Below are positions 25,460 to 35,664 of a DNA stretch of 64,000 nucleotides, piece after piece (the stretch's first letter is position 1; each line of letters opens with the position of its first letter). The notes beneath the pieces were generated by a model. The model had not been told where the DNA came from and ran no database searches. It was given only the letters and a program-made list of their open reading frames with translations. The stretch is taken from positions 1 through 64,000 of the forward strand of contig CAJTKA010000014.1 of NCBI GenBank assembly GCA_910576815.1, written 5' to 3'. Source of the stretch: an uncultured Lachnospiraceae bacterium. Its GTDB lineage: Bacteria > Bacillota > Clostridia > Lachnospirales > Lachnospiraceae. Made by a program: the position numbers and the translations under genes.

Positions 25460-27616
25460 ATGAGCGATTTGGATGTCGGAAGACAGCAGGAACTGCGCTT
25501 TGTGATGATGGAAAACGAGGAATATCTCAAGGCGCAGTGCCGGGAGATCATACTCGGAAAAGAGGAGGGATTGGATGTATCCCTCTATTCCAATCCGGAA
25601 TTTAACTGGCTGCAGATGGAGCAGATCCGCATGGGCCTTAAGGACAATCTGGATGCTTCCGTGTATGCGGATCCCGCTTATAATTATGAGACCATGCGTC
25701 AGATCAGGCTTTCTCTGTATTCCGGTATCGATCTCATGCCCTATCTGAACAGAGGGTTTGCAGACGATGATTTGCTGGAGATTCGTTTTGCCCTGATGAG
25801 CAGACTGCCGATCGATCAGTGGCTGCAGGACACGATGTGCGCACCGCAGATCCACGAGATAAGGATCGGACTGAGTGAGAACATCGATATTGCTGCCTAC
25901 GCGGACATTCGTTATAATTGGATGCAGATGCAGGAGATCCGTCTGGGAGTGGAAAAAAAGCTGGATATAGAGCTTTATGCCAATCCGCTGTTCAGCCATG
26001 CGCAGATGCGGGAGATCCGTCTGGGACTGGAAGCGGATATCGACGTATCCAACTATTGCAGTCTGGTTTATTCTGCCACGGATATGAAGGAAAAGCGTCT
26101 GGCGCTGCTTGCTCCAAATACTGTGAGCATTACGGCAGGAAGCGGGGAAGGCAAAAGCGAAGTGGGTGACGGGACAGCGCCGCAGAAAAACGCAGACGCC
26201 GGAGAGGACGCAAACGGAAAAGAAAAGCGAGCGGCCGTTTCTTCTGCCGCATATTCGCGTGATAAAGATTTTTCGATTTCCATAGAAGAAAACGGAAATA
26301 AGGCCTATGCTTATATTCCATGGGTTCCCGGCAATAAGGTGACGAAGGAAGATATCTACCAGGATCTGGAACGAAGAGATATCGTTTTTGGCATCAAAAG
26401 GGATGCAATCGACGATATGATCGATCAGAAGCGGATGAATAAAAAAGTCCTGATCGCTGAGGGAATCCCGGCCAAGAGAGGGAAGGACGGCTGGTTTGAG
26501 TGGTTTGTCAGGCTGGATCTGCCGCGCATTCCTGCACCGCTTCCGGACGGCGGCGTAGACTATGTCAATATCGAGGCCTTTGAGATGGTCGATGAGGGAG
26601 AAAAGATTGCCCTCTACCATCGTGCGCAGCCCGGTCAGAAAGGAAAGAACATCTACGGGGAGACGATACACGGCGAACACGGGATGGAAAAACCACCTCT
26701 GCGGGGCGTGGGCTTTCGGATCGCGCCGGACGGCGTGACCTATCTCTCCAAGATGAACGGGAAATTTGAGTATACGGCAGGCCGTATCATGATCACTAAT
26801 ATGCTGATTGTTCGTGAGGACGTGACGGCCGTGACAGGCAAGCTTGAGGTGGACGGCTCCGTCTACGTGATCGGCAGCATTTACTCGGGCGGTTATATCA
26901 AGGCGACCGGGGATATCATTATCGAACAAAATGTGGAAACGTGCAGATTGATTGCCGGCGGGAATATCATGATCAAGCAGGGAAGCTGTTCGAAAAACGA
27001 CTGCTTTATTGAGGCGGATGGTGAGGTTTCCGGTAGCTTTTTTGAGGCGGCCAATATTATTGCCAGAGGGAATGTCAAAGCCAACTATATTATGAACAGT
27101 ACCATTGATACGATGGGAAAAGTGATCGTATCAGGAAGCAAAGGCGTACTTTTGGGCGGCAGGATCCGTGCGGTGCGAGGCGTAGATGCCTATAATCTGG
27201 GCAACAGGCTGCATTTGAAAACAGTACTGGATATCGGCCGCAATGAGCTGTATGACAAAGAGATGGAGGAAGTTGCCAAACAGAGGAAAAAGCTTCTGGC
27301 TGATTTGGGAGAACTGGAGCAGGTATGGGATAAAATCGAACAGATCGAGGCGTCAGGAAAGCAGGTGGAGGAAGAAGTCCGCCGCAAGGTTTATGCGGGA
27401 ATCGAAGTGCAGGGCAGAAGGCTTGCGGAACTTGACGGGGAAGAAGCAAAGCTTGTCAACTTTACGGAGCAGATGAAAGAGCCGGTATGCGTCAAAGGAA
27501 CGGCGTATGAGAACAGCATCATTATATTGAATGGCATTAAGTTCTTACTGACGACAAAGGTGCGCAGAGTGCATTTCAAGCTGCAGAATAAGCGTGTCCT
27601 TATGGTATCTGTTTAA
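25460..27616 (+). CDS. FapA (DUF342) family protein with N-terminal 26-residue repeats
   Basis: 718 residues. Residues 20-220 contain eight repeats with an exact 26-residue period: the arginine of the EIR/QIR box is at 57, 83, 109, 135, 161, 187 and 213, with a degenerate first unit at 31. The unit reads roughly MxEIRLGLxxxLDxxxYAxP. A low-complexity linker (about 220-260) follows. Residues from 275 are the FapA/DUF342 domain, with a right-handed beta-helix of short glycine-rich strands (VIGSIYSGGYIKATGDIII) and a C-terminal coiled coil. DUF342 proteins are linked to polymer assembly and surface or flagellar regulation in several bacteria, but the biochemical role is unsettled. It lies upstream of c-di-GMP signalling genes. 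Confidence 0.8.
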   Translation: MSDLDVGRQQELRFVMMENEEYLKAQCREIILGKEEGLDVSLYSNPEFNWLQMEQIRMGLKDNLDASVYADPAYNYETMRQIRLSLYSGIDLMPYLNRGFADDDLLEIRFALMSRLPIDQWLQDTMCAPQIHEIRIGLSENIDIAAYADIRYNWMQMQEIRLGVEKKLDIELYANPLFSHAQMREIRLGLEADIDVSNYCSLVYSATDMKEKRLALLAPNTVSITAGSGEGKSEVGDGTAPQKNADAGEDANGKEKRAAVSSAAYSRDKDFSISIEENGNKAYAYIPWVPGNKVTKEDIYQDLERRDIVFGIKRDAIDDMIDQKRMNKKVLIAEGIPAKRGKDGWFEWFVRLDLPRIPAPLPDGGVDYVNIEAFEMVDEGEKIALYHRAQPGQKGKNIYGETIHGEHGMEKPPLRGVGFRIAPDGVTYLSKMNGKFEYTAGRIMITNMLIVREDVTAVTGKLEVDGSVYVIGSIYSGGYIKATGDIIIEQNVETCRLIAGGNIMIKQGSCSKNDCFIEADGEVSGSFFEAANIIARGNVKANYIMNSTIDTMGKVIVSGSKGVLLGGRIRAVRGVDAYNLGNRLHLKTVLDIGRNELYDKEMEEVAKQRKKLLADLGELEQVWDKIEQIEASGKQVEEEVRRKVYAGIEVQGRRLAELDGEEAKLVNFTEQMKEPVCVKGTAYENSIIILNGIKFLLTTKVRRVHFKLQNKRVLMVSV

Positions 27617-27655
27617 GAAGTTACAATATATTTTATTAAGAAAGTCAGGGAAAAC

Positions 27656-28756
27656 ATGAAACGTGACTCAATATTGATTTTTGAAGACAATGATATCGAC
27701 CGTGCGATTTTGACGGAATTATTTCAGGATGATTACAAGATTCTGGAAGCCGTCAACGGCAAGGAAGGTCTGGAGATTTTGCATCAGAATTTCGCGTCCA
27801 TTGCCGTTGTGCTGCTCGATAACATGATGCCGGTGATGGACGGTTTTAGCGTCCTTGAACATCTCAAAGCCAAAAAGGTTCTTGCCAAGATTCCCTTCGT
27901 GATGGTCACGGCGGAATGTTCGTCGGAGATTGAAAAGAAGGGCTATGAGTACGGGATCGTGAGTTATATCACGAAACCCTTTCAGGGTGACGTCGTAAGA
28001 CAGGTGGTGCATAATGCGGTCGCTTGGTTCCAGTACAAGATGCAGCTGGAAGTGATGGTCAAAAAGCAGAACCGCGATATTCAAAAGCAGAATACGATCC
28101 TGCAGGAGCAGACGAAGCAACTCAACCAGGTGAATGAGCTCCTGATCGATTCTTTGAGCAACATTGTGGAGTTCCGAAATCTGGAATCAAAGCAGCATAT
28201 CAAACGTGTCAGGGAGTATTCCATATGCCTGGGCAACAGTGTGATGAAGCTTTTTCCGGAGTACGGGCTGACGCCTGAGAAACTGACGCAGATCGGCTGG
28301 GCGTCCTGCCTTCATGATATCGGTAAGATCGTTATTCCCGATTCCATCATCTTAAAGCCTGCAAAGCTGACGGATGATGAGTTTGAGCTGATCAAATCAC
28401 ATACGACGAAGGGTGCGGAGATCATACAGCAGAGGGTACGGCTGAGCGATCAGGAGATGTATGACTATGCGTACGACATCGCCAGACATCACCATGAAAA
28501 ATATGACGGTAAGGGATATCCGGACGGATTAAAGGGTGATGAGATCAGCATTGCGGCGCAGATCGTTTCGCTGGTGGATGTGTACGATGCGCTCACCTCG
28601 AAACGCGTATACAAAATGGCCTACGAGTCAGATAAGGCATATCAGATGATCTTAAACGGACACAGCGGCACCTTTTCACCGAAACTTCTCAAGGCGTTTG
28701 CGGAGGTGAAACCGAATTTTGAGCAGCTGCTGTCCAGATATCGGGACGAGGATTGA
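27656..28756 (+). CDS. Response regulator with HD-GYP phosphodiesterase domain
   Basis: 366 residues. The receiver domain (1-120) has the acidic pair near 10-11, Asp55 in VVLLDNMMPVMDG and the conserved K in YITKPF. A coiled coil (130-165) joins it to an HD-GYP domain: CLHDIGKIVIPD (HD) and RHHHEKYDGKGYPDGLKGDE (HH and GYP), all metal ligands present. Family members hydrolyse cyclic di-GMP. Phosphorylation by the hybrid kinase at 33165 is possible. Confidence 0.9.
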   Translation: MKRDSILIFEDNDIDRAILTELFQDDYKILEAVNGKEGLEILHQNFASIAVVLLDNMMPVMDGFSVLEHLKAKKVLAKIPFVMVTAECSSEIEKKGYEYGIVSYITKPFQGDVVRQVVHNAVAWFQYKMQLEVMVKKQNRDIQKQNTILQEQTKQLNQVNELLIDSLSNIVEFRNLESKQHIKRVREYSICLGNSVMKLFPEYGLTPEKLTQIGWASCLHDIGKIVIPDSIILKPAKLTDDEFELIKSHTTKGAEIIQQRVRLSDQEMYDYAYDIARHHHEKYDGKGYPDGLKGDEISIAAQIVSLVDVYDALTSKRVYKMAYESDKAYQMILNGHSGTFSPKLLKAFAEVKPNFEQLLSRYRDED

Positions 28757-28960
28757 TGACGGGGAAAGCAGATCATTTGGTGTAAATTGATTAGAGACAG
28801 GAGAGTCCTCTTGGATGAAACGAAGGTTTTATGCAAGGGGATTTTTGTTTTTAGAGATTCTTTAGAGATTAGCCTGCTATGATAATAAGCGGAGACATAT
28901 GCGTTCTCCGGTCATCATAGAGGCGCAGCCAAAGTCAGATGCGCCGGAACGGGGGTTATT

Positions 28961-31060
28961 ATGAAAGGGAAAAAAGCAGGAAGGCGAATTGCGGCCTGGC
29001 TGACGGCAATTGTGCTGATGTCTGGGATGCTTGTCGGATGCGGCAAAAGCGGTTTGGGAGCAGATGCTGACGGCAATGCAGCAGATGGCAGCGGCGCAGC
29101 GCAGGGGGAGGCCATGGGCCGCTATGTGGAGAAGGACGTGGACTTAGGCGGCAATGCCCTTACCGACTGGAACAGCCGCCTGTTTAAGCAGGCTGACGGC
29201 AGTTTTCGTTTGGTTGACAACAGCGGTTTTGTACTGCGTTCGACGGACGGCGGCGCAAGCTGGACCAGGGAGGATCTGCCCTGGCTTGCCAAAATGAAGG
29301 AAGAAGATAAGTATATTAGGACCATGGCATTTGGCCTTGACGGGACGGCTGCCGTGGTGTGGACGGAACCGGAGGAAGGCAGCGGGGAAGACGGCAACGG
29401 CGTTCAGCTTAAGATGGATATGCAGCTTACGCTCGTGAAGCCGGACGGTACGCTGATTCCCGTAACGATCAATCTCGAGCCGGAAGATATGTAGCTCAAT
29501 GCCGTCTATATTGCGGATAACGGCAGGATCTTTGCCACTGCATCCGGGACGAATCTGTATGAGGTGAAGGAGGATGGAAGTGCGGAAAGATACCTGACGG
29601 TGGACGGATACAGTCTGGAACTGGTGCAGTTTCATGGTAATCTCATGCTCCTCGACGGATTGGGTATCGATGTGCCGCTCATTTATGATATGGAGGAGCG
29701 GGAATACATAGAGGACCAAGTGCTGGCGGAATTTGTGAAAGCAAATTTTGCGGACAGACAGGGATATGCGGGCAAGAGTCATGATCTGTTTTTGTTTTCA
29801 GGCGGTGCGGATGCCCTTTATCTGGCGGGGCAGGCAGGCGTATACCGGCATGTACTGGGCGGCAGCACCATGGAGCAGGTGATTGACGGAGAACTGAACA
29901 TTCTGGGAAATCCGGCCTGCCAAATCATGGATATGATCGCTACATCGGATGACGAATTTCTGGTAGTGCTCACGGGAGAAAAGATGACGCGCTTTGTCTA
30001 TGATCCCAATGTGCCCGCCAGACCTAATGAGAAACTGGCGGTGTGGAGTCTGGAGGAGGATGAGGTGATCCGACAGACGCTCAGTAAGTATCAGAAGGAC
30101 AATCCGGAGATTTTTGTGGAGTATGAGATCGGCTTGGAAGGGAATACCATGACCAGGGAGGACGCGATCAAGAACCTGAATACACGCATTATGGCAGGAA
30201 AGGGGCCGGATGTGCTGGTTTTGGATAATCTGCCGTTGGCATCTTACATTGAGAAAGGCACGCTTCTTGATATGGCGCCGCTTTTGGACGGGATGAGCGG
30301 AGAGGAGGCGGTCACGGAATTTTTGGTGCAGACCAAACGGATGTATGAAGCGCAGACAGACGGCCTTCCGGAGGAAGCGGTGCAGACCTGGGAGGGAGAT
30401 CGGGCCTATTATCAGGAATACGAGAGTCCAAACGGGGAAGTGCTGGAAGAATCAGACGCAATACGGACCAGACATCAGGCGGTGCATCTGCTGGGCGGAA
30501 GACGGCAGTTTGTTGCGGGCGTCATAGAGGATGTATGGGAATACAACAGCCAGTTATCCGTTTCCAAAGTAGAGGGGTTTGCGGATTGCGCGGGCATTCC
30601 CATGGAAGGGCAGTGCAGCAACGTAATCCGGGCAAGGACGCTTTTGGGGATCAACGCCGCCTCAACGTATCAAAAGCAGGCACAGGACTTTATCAAAATG
30701 GCACTTGGCCTGGAGATACAGACCGATATCCTGGACGGTATTTCGGTACTGCCCAAAGCGATTCGCAACAATTATGAGAATCAATGGAGGATCTATAAAG
30801 ATAACGATTATGTTTCCGGCATGAGTGGAACCTATGACCTGAACGAGGAGGAGATCATAATGCCGATCCGCGTGCCTGATGAAAAGGCAGTGGATGCCCT
30901 GCTGCAATGGATCAGTGCCATGGATACCGCGTATGTGGAGGATAAGACGTTTGAGAATGTGATCTACGAGGAGGGCGAGCGGTATATTCTGGAAGATAAA
31001 AGCTTGGAGGAGGCGATAGATTCGATTGATGCGAGACTGGGTATTTATCTGGCGGAGTAA
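28961..31060 (+). pseudogene. Lipoprotein, extracellular solute-binding-like, split by an in-frame amber codon
   Basis: The first part (28961-29494, 177 codons) has a signal peptide and lipobox (MSGMLVGCGK), then a region with a repeat-like WTR motif (STDGGASWTREDLPW). A TAG at 29492-29494 stops it, but the same frame continues without another stop to 31060 and reads LNAVYIADNGRIFATASGTN directly after the TAG. The second part resembles family-1 solute-binding proteins (QTLSKYQKDNPEIFVEYEIG, then GPDVLVLDNLP). A single CAG-to-TAG change would explain the break. The downstream part has no signal peptide, so a restart (for example GTG 29564) would give a cytoplasmic fragment. Either a pseudogene, a sequencing error or suppressed readthrough. 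Confidence 0.75.
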
Positions 31061-31087
31061 CGCTGGTGAGGATGCGGAAAGAAAGAC

Positions 31088-31116
31088 TTTTCACTTTTCC
31101 CTGAATTTGGTATAAT
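31088..31116 (+). promoter_or_regulatory. Promoter of the EAL gene
   Basis: TTTTCA (31088-31093), 17 nt, TATAAT (31111-31116), 53 nt before the start codon. Confidence 0.6.
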
Positions 31117-31168
31117 GTAGTTATCGAATAAAAACTCTGTTTTAATACAAACAGTATATGGGGAAAGT

Positions 31169-33091
31169 ATGGAGATAAATCTGAGTTTTGACATAGCAGC
31201 TACCATAATGATCACGATCCTCCTGATATCCTGGGTGATGAGGAAGATGACCGGCGGAACGACGAATCGGATGTTCCTGCGCTTTGTTTTCATTAATCTG
31301 ATCGCAGTACTGTTTGATATCTGGGCGGCAACGCTCGACAATGTGGGCAGTCAGAGCATCACGGCTCTGTATTTTGCGCATTCGGGTTTTCTTATTGTGT
31401 ACAATTTTGTGACGCTGATGTATGTTTTGTTTGTGGTCAGCCTTACGGATACCTGGCATAAGATCAAAAAGAATTTCTTCATTCTTTTTGTGTTGGGAGC
31501 TCCTTTTTTGACTGTACTGGCGGCGCTTGTGACCAATCCTTTGACAAAGAAAATGTTTTTGGTATCGGGCGGGTATCGGCATGGGGAATGGTTCCCTTTG
31601 ATTTATGCACAGATAGCCGTCTATATTGTTTTTGTGATCGCATATATGATCTACTATCGGGAATTGATGGAGCTAGCCAGATTCTGTGCAGCCGTGGCCT
31701 ATATACCCATAGGGGTGATAGCGTGGCTGATACAAATGGCGGCGCCGGAAAATCATGTACAGATGTTTGGTTCAGCGGTCAGTATGGTTCTTGTGAGTAT
31801 TGCTGCTCAGAAACCGGAGGAGATCGTAGACTCGGATACGCAGTTTATGAAATACAGGGCCTATGCGGCGGACATGAAAAGAAACTATTACAATAAAAAG
31901 AATGTGGATGTAGTCATGCTCAATCTCGGTAATTTCTCTGTGATCAATGCCCTGATGGGGTATGATTTTGCCATGCAGATTCTGGGGGATACGGTAAAAC
32001 GGATCCGTCAGGTCAATATGATTTCGGGAGGCAGGGCGGATCTTTACTATCTGGACAGAGGACGCTTCCGTATGGTATTTCATGAAAAAGACAGGGCACT
32101 GGCGGAGGAAGCGGCGGAATCGCTGGTAGCGAGTCTTATGGAGAAGCGGGATTTCAACGATCTGGATATCACACTGCAGCCCTTTGTGGTGCTGGCGCGC
32201 TGCCCTGAGGAAATCAAGGATTTTAAGATGCTGATGACTTTCGGTATGGATTTTCACGAAAAGGTGAAATTTGAAGCACGGGTCATGCACGTAAATGAGG
32301 TCTTTCACAAAGGCCTTTTTGAGATTCAGGGAAACATCGACGAGATCATCGAGGAAGCTTTGGAATTTAAGCGGTTTCAGGTTTATTATCAACCAATCTA
32401 TTCCATTGAAAAGAAGAAATTTATTTCTGCGGAAGCGCTACTGCGACTCTTTGATCCAACCTACGGATTTATTTCGCCGGAAATTTTGGTTACGGCGGCG
32501 GAGAGAAGCGGTGCGATCCACAGGATCGGAGATTATGTACTGGAAGAAGTCTGCCGTTTCATTACCGAAGGAGAATTTCATTCGCTGGGTTTAGAGTACA
32601 TAGAGGTGAATCTCTCGGTGACTCAGTGTATGAGGGTTAATCTGGCGGACAAGATACTTGGTATCATGGCGAAACATCGTGTTCCTACAGAATGTATCAA
32701 TCTGGAAATCACGGAGACGGCGGCCAGTCACACGCAGGAGGTTATGGCGGAAAATCTGCAGAAGCTCAACAGGGCAGGAATCTCGCTTTCACTGGATGAT
32801 TATGGGACAGGCTACTCGAATATCAAGCGTGTGATTCAGCTGCCGCTTAAGATCGTCAAGCTGGACAAGACCTTTGTGGACGAGCAGGACAATCCCAAAA
32901 TGCGGGTGGTGCTCAAGAACACGGTGGCGATGCTCAAGGATATGGACATGGAAATCGTGGTGGAGGGAATCGAGACACAGGAGATGCTGGACTTCTTTGC
33001 CGAGCTGCAGTGTGATTTCATTCAGGGGTACTTTTTCTCCAAACCGGTTCCGAAGCCTGAGTTTGTCAGTTTTATTAAGTCATATACATAA
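31169..33091 (+). CDS. Membrane-bound EAL-domain c-di-GMP phosphodiesterase with degenerate GGDEF region
   Basis: 640 residues. About seven hydrophobic helices occupy residues 5-210. A GGDEF-like fold follows, but where GGDEF is expected the sequence is DLYYLDRGRF, so cyclase activity is unlikely. The EAL domain (about 385-635) retains the catalytic set: EALLR (Glu near 422), NLSVTQ, EITETA, DDYGTGYS, KLDKTF, VEGIET and QGYFFS. It should hydrolyse c-di-GMP at the membrane, with the 7TM part sensing a signal or partner. Confidence 0.9.
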   Translation: MEINLSFDIAATIMITILLISWVMRKMTGGTTNRMFLRFVFINLIAVLFDIWAATLDNVGSQSITALYFAHSGFLIVYNFVTLMYVLFVVSLTDTWHKIKKNFFILFVLGAPFLTVLAALVTNPLTKKMFLVSGGYRHGEWFPLIYAQIAVYIVFVIAYMIYYRELMELARFCAAVAYIPIGVIAWLIQMAAPENHVQMFGSAVSMVLVSIAAQKPEEIVDSDTQFMKYRAYAADMKRNYYNKKNVDVVMLNLGNFSVINALMGYDFAMQILGDTVKRIRQVNMISGGRADLYYLDRGRFRMVFHEKDRALAEEAAESLVASLMEKRDFNDLDITLQPFVVLARCPEEIKDFKMLMTFGMDFHEKVKFEARVMHVNEVFHKGLFEIQGNIDEIIEEALEFKRFQVYYQPIYSIEKKKFISAEALLRLFDPTYGFISPEILVTAAERSGAIHRIGDYVLEEVCRFITEGEFHSLGLEYIEVNLSVTQCMRVNLADKILGIMAKHRVPTECINLEITETAASHTQEVMAENLQKLNRAGISLSLDDYGTGYSNIKRVIQLPLKIVKLDKTFVDEQDNPKMRVVLKNTVAMLKDMDMEIVVEGIETQEMLDFFAELQCDFIQGYFFSKPVPKPEFVSFIKSYT

Positions 33092-33164
33092 GGAGATATC
33101 AGGTAAGTTATATTTTGGGCTGTGGGGGGTAGGTCTCCTGCGGCCTTTCTTGGGGAGAAGAACT

Positions 33165-35423
33165 ATGAATATTGCATTTATGGGATTACAGTTAATAGCG
33201 ATAGGCGCCATCTTTTTTGCGCTGGTACTTCTGCTGAGCGGAGACGGTTCCAGGGAACAGAAAATGATGGAGTACTTTTTGGTGGGGGCTTTGATCCAAA
33301 ATATCGGTTATCTGCTGGAACTGACGGCGCCGACCATGGAAGCGGCGCTGGTGGCAGTAAAGATGCAGCATCTGGGAACCATGACGATACCAGTCTGCTA
33401 TTGCTATTTTATCTATATTTACTGTTTTGAGGAGGCGCCGCTCAAGCTGTTGAAGCTTTTGGGCGTCATTGATGCGGGACTACTGTTATTGATTTTGACC
33501 TGCGATTATCATGACTTTTTTTACAGACAGGTGGAGTGGCAGACCAATGCCGAAGGACATTCTTATCTCATGTTACATTATGGAGTGGGATATGCGGTCT
33601 TTATCATTTGCGCGACGATGATTCCTTACGCAATGTCTCTGCGCGTGCTGATCCGTGCTGTTGCCAGAAAGGGCGAGGATGCGGTGGACCGCAAGTACGG
33701 GCTGATTTTGGGACTTTCCTTTCTGCCTGTTGTTGCCTTGTATACCTATGTCACGAAACTGACCCGTGCCTATGATTTTACCCCGCTGGTTCTGGGGCTG
33801 GTTCTTTCAAGCGTGGTGATCCTGGTATGGAGCAGGAAGGTATATGATTTTGGAAGTCTCGCCTCGGGCGCACTTTTGAACAGCATGAGTGACGGTGTCA
33901 TCGCGCTGGATGAGAAGCAAAGAGTCGTCAATTACAATCCGGCGGCGGCAGCCATCTTTGAGGGATTAAGCAGCCATGATATCGGCAGAAATGTGGCGGA
34001 AATACCGGATTTTCCGGAAAATGCGTTAGGTGAGGACGGACAGAACGAGTTTTTCCTGAATGATTGTTATTACCAGAGCCGTGTGGAACGGATCTCGGAT
34101 CGATTTGGGGCCCTCAAGGGATATGTGGTAGTGATCCTTGATATGACGGAGATGAGAAACCATATCGAGGTGATCAAGCGGTTTCGAACGCAGGCGGAGC
34201 AGGCAAATGAGGCAAAGAGTGAGTTTTTGGCCAATATGTCCCACGAGATCCGCACACCCATGAATGCGATCGTGGGTCTGAGCGATATTATTATGGAAGA
34301 AAGCAAGGGGCGGAAGGTATACAGCTACGCCTGTGATATCAAGTCGGCTTCCAGGAATCTGCTGGCGCTCATCAATGATATCCTGGATCTTTCCAAGGTG
34401 GAGGCCGGAAAAATGGAGCTGGTGTGCACAGACTATCATATTAAAAACATTGTGGATGAAGTAATCAATATGATGGACGGTGCCGCCTCAAAGCGAGGGA
34501 TCCTGCTGAAATGTGAGTATGATATGTCCATACCCAGCAGGTATCATGGCGATGAAGGCAGGATTCGACAAATTTTGATCAATCTGCTGAATAATGGTTT
34601 GAAATTTACCAAAGAAGGCTATGTAAAACTCTCCGTCAGTGGTAGACTTGGAGAGGAGAGCGATACGGAATGGCTGCATATGGAAGTGAAGGATACCGGC
34701 TGCGGCATCAAGGAAGAAGATTTAAATAAAATCTTTGAGAATTTCAATCAGGTGGACGCGAAGCGCAATCGTACCGTAGAAGGCACCGGGCTGGGGCTTT
34801 CCATCACCAGACATTTGGTGGAGTTGATGGGCGGTAATATCCGTGTGGAGAGCAAATATGGGGAAGGCACCACCTTTATTCTGGAGATTCCGCAAAAAAT
34901 CGTGGATGCGAGAAGTCTGAGCGAGGCACCCAAGGAGATCGAAAAGAAGGAGGATGAAATCAAGCTTTTTCTTGCAGAGGATTGCCGGGTGCTGGTAGTG
35001 GATGACAATCTGGTCAACAGAAAGGTGGCCAAAGGCTTCCTCAAACCCTATCGTTTCCAGATGGACGAGGCGGAAAGCGGACAGGCGGCCATCGATCGTG
35101 TGAAACAGACGAAATACGATATCATCTTTATGGATCATATGATGCCGGAGATGGACGGGATCGAAGTGGTGCAGCTGATCCGTAGCGAGTGCGGGGAAAA
35201 CGGGACATCCCCTGTCGTTATCGCGCTGACGGCGAACGCCATGGAGGGCGTCAGGGAGATGTTTTTGCAAAATGGATTTCAGGACTTTATCACCAAGCCA
35301 CTGGACAAAAAGGCGCTCAACGATGCGCTGCTTAAGTGGATTCCTGAGGAGCGGAGAAAGGAGCCGGACACCTGGGAGGAGAGCGTGGAAAAGATGAGAA
35401 AGGGAAAGCCTGCGGAAGGATGA
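33165..35423 (+). CDS. 7TM-PAS hybrid sensor histidine kinase with C-terminal receiver
   Basis: 752 residues from ATG 33165 with GGGGAG upstream; the frame is open further upstream only as overlap with the EAL gene. Residues 1-225 carry about seven membrane helices of the HisKA_7TM kind, followed by a PAS-like domain (SMSDGVIALDEKQRVVNYNP). The H-box NMSHEIRTPMNA has its histidine near residue 360; N-box LLNNGLKFT and G-box GTGLGLSI follow. The receiver (about 605-725) has Asp near 657 in IIFMDHMMPEMDG. It probably phosphorelays to a nearby output such as the HD-GYP regulator. Confidence 0.9.
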   Translation: MNIAFMGLQLIAIGAIFFALVLLLSGDGSREQKMMEYFLVGALIQNIGYLLELTAPTMEAALVAVKMQHLGTMTIPVCYCYFIYIYCFEEAPLKLLKLLGVIDAGLLLLILTCDYHDFFYRQVEWQTNAEGHSYLMLHYGVGYAVFIICATMIPYAMSLRVLIRAVARKGEDAVDRKYGLILGLSFLPVVALYTYVTKLTRAYDFTPLVLGLVLSSVVILVWSRKVYDFGSLASGALLNSMSDGVIALDEKQRVVNYNPAAAAIFEGLSSHDIGRNVAEIPDFPENALGEDGQNEFFLNDCYYQSRVERISDRFGALKGYVVVILDMTEMRNHIEVIKRFRTQAEQANEAKSEFLANMSHEIRTPMNAIVGLSDIIMEESKGRKVYSYACDIKSASRNLLALINDILDLSKVEAGKMELVCTDYHIKNIVDEVINMMDGAASKRGILLKCEYDMSIPSRYHGDEGRIRQILINLLNNGLKFTKEGYVKLSVSGRLGEESDTEWLHMEVKDTGCGIKEEDLNKIFENFNQVDAKRNRTVEGTGLGLSITRHLVELMGGNIRVESKYGEGTTFILEIPQKIVDARSLSEAPKEIEKKEDEIKLFLAEDCRVLVVDDNLVNRKVAKGFLKPYRFQMDEAESGQAAIDRVKQTKYDIIFMDHMMPEMDGIEVVQLIRSECGENGTSPVVIALTANAMEGVREMFLQNGFQDFITKPLDKKALNDALLKWIPEERRKEPDTWEESVEKMRKGKPAEG

Positions 35424-35537
35424 TAAAGTGGCGGTAACGGCATGAAAATAATACTATAATTAAGATGAGATGGGAGTGCATTTCAGAAAATAGTGCTGAA
35501 AAAGTGTGCGGCTAATTCTTAATATTTGATTTCAGCG

Positions 35538-35565
35538 TAAACAATAAACTGTTTGCGTCCGATAT
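35538..35565 (+). promoter_or_regulatory. Sigma-D (flagellar sigma-28)-type promoter
   Basis: TAAA (35538-35541), 16 nt, TCCGATAT (35558-35565), against the Firmicute sigma-D pattern TAAA-N14-16-GCCGATAT. One mismatch overall. It lies about 100 nt before the unknown coiled-coil gene. Confidence 0.6.
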
Positions 35566-35664
35566 ATATAATAATAAACTATAGCAGCGCAGGACAAACG
35601 GACGGCTATAGGAAACTGCGGCGAAAGGATTTGCTGCTTTGGCAGTATCATGGAGGATAGAAAT

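Noticed and set aside
25376..26929. 517-codon open frame on the minus strand opposite the FapA-like gene
   Set aside because: It is a shadow of the plus-strand gene, has no ribosome site or domain, and ends where the real gene's codon bias ends.
32874..33164. Upstream extension of the hybrid kinase frame
   Set aside because: Overlaps the EAL domain coding region; real start ATG 33165 gives a normal 7TM beginning.
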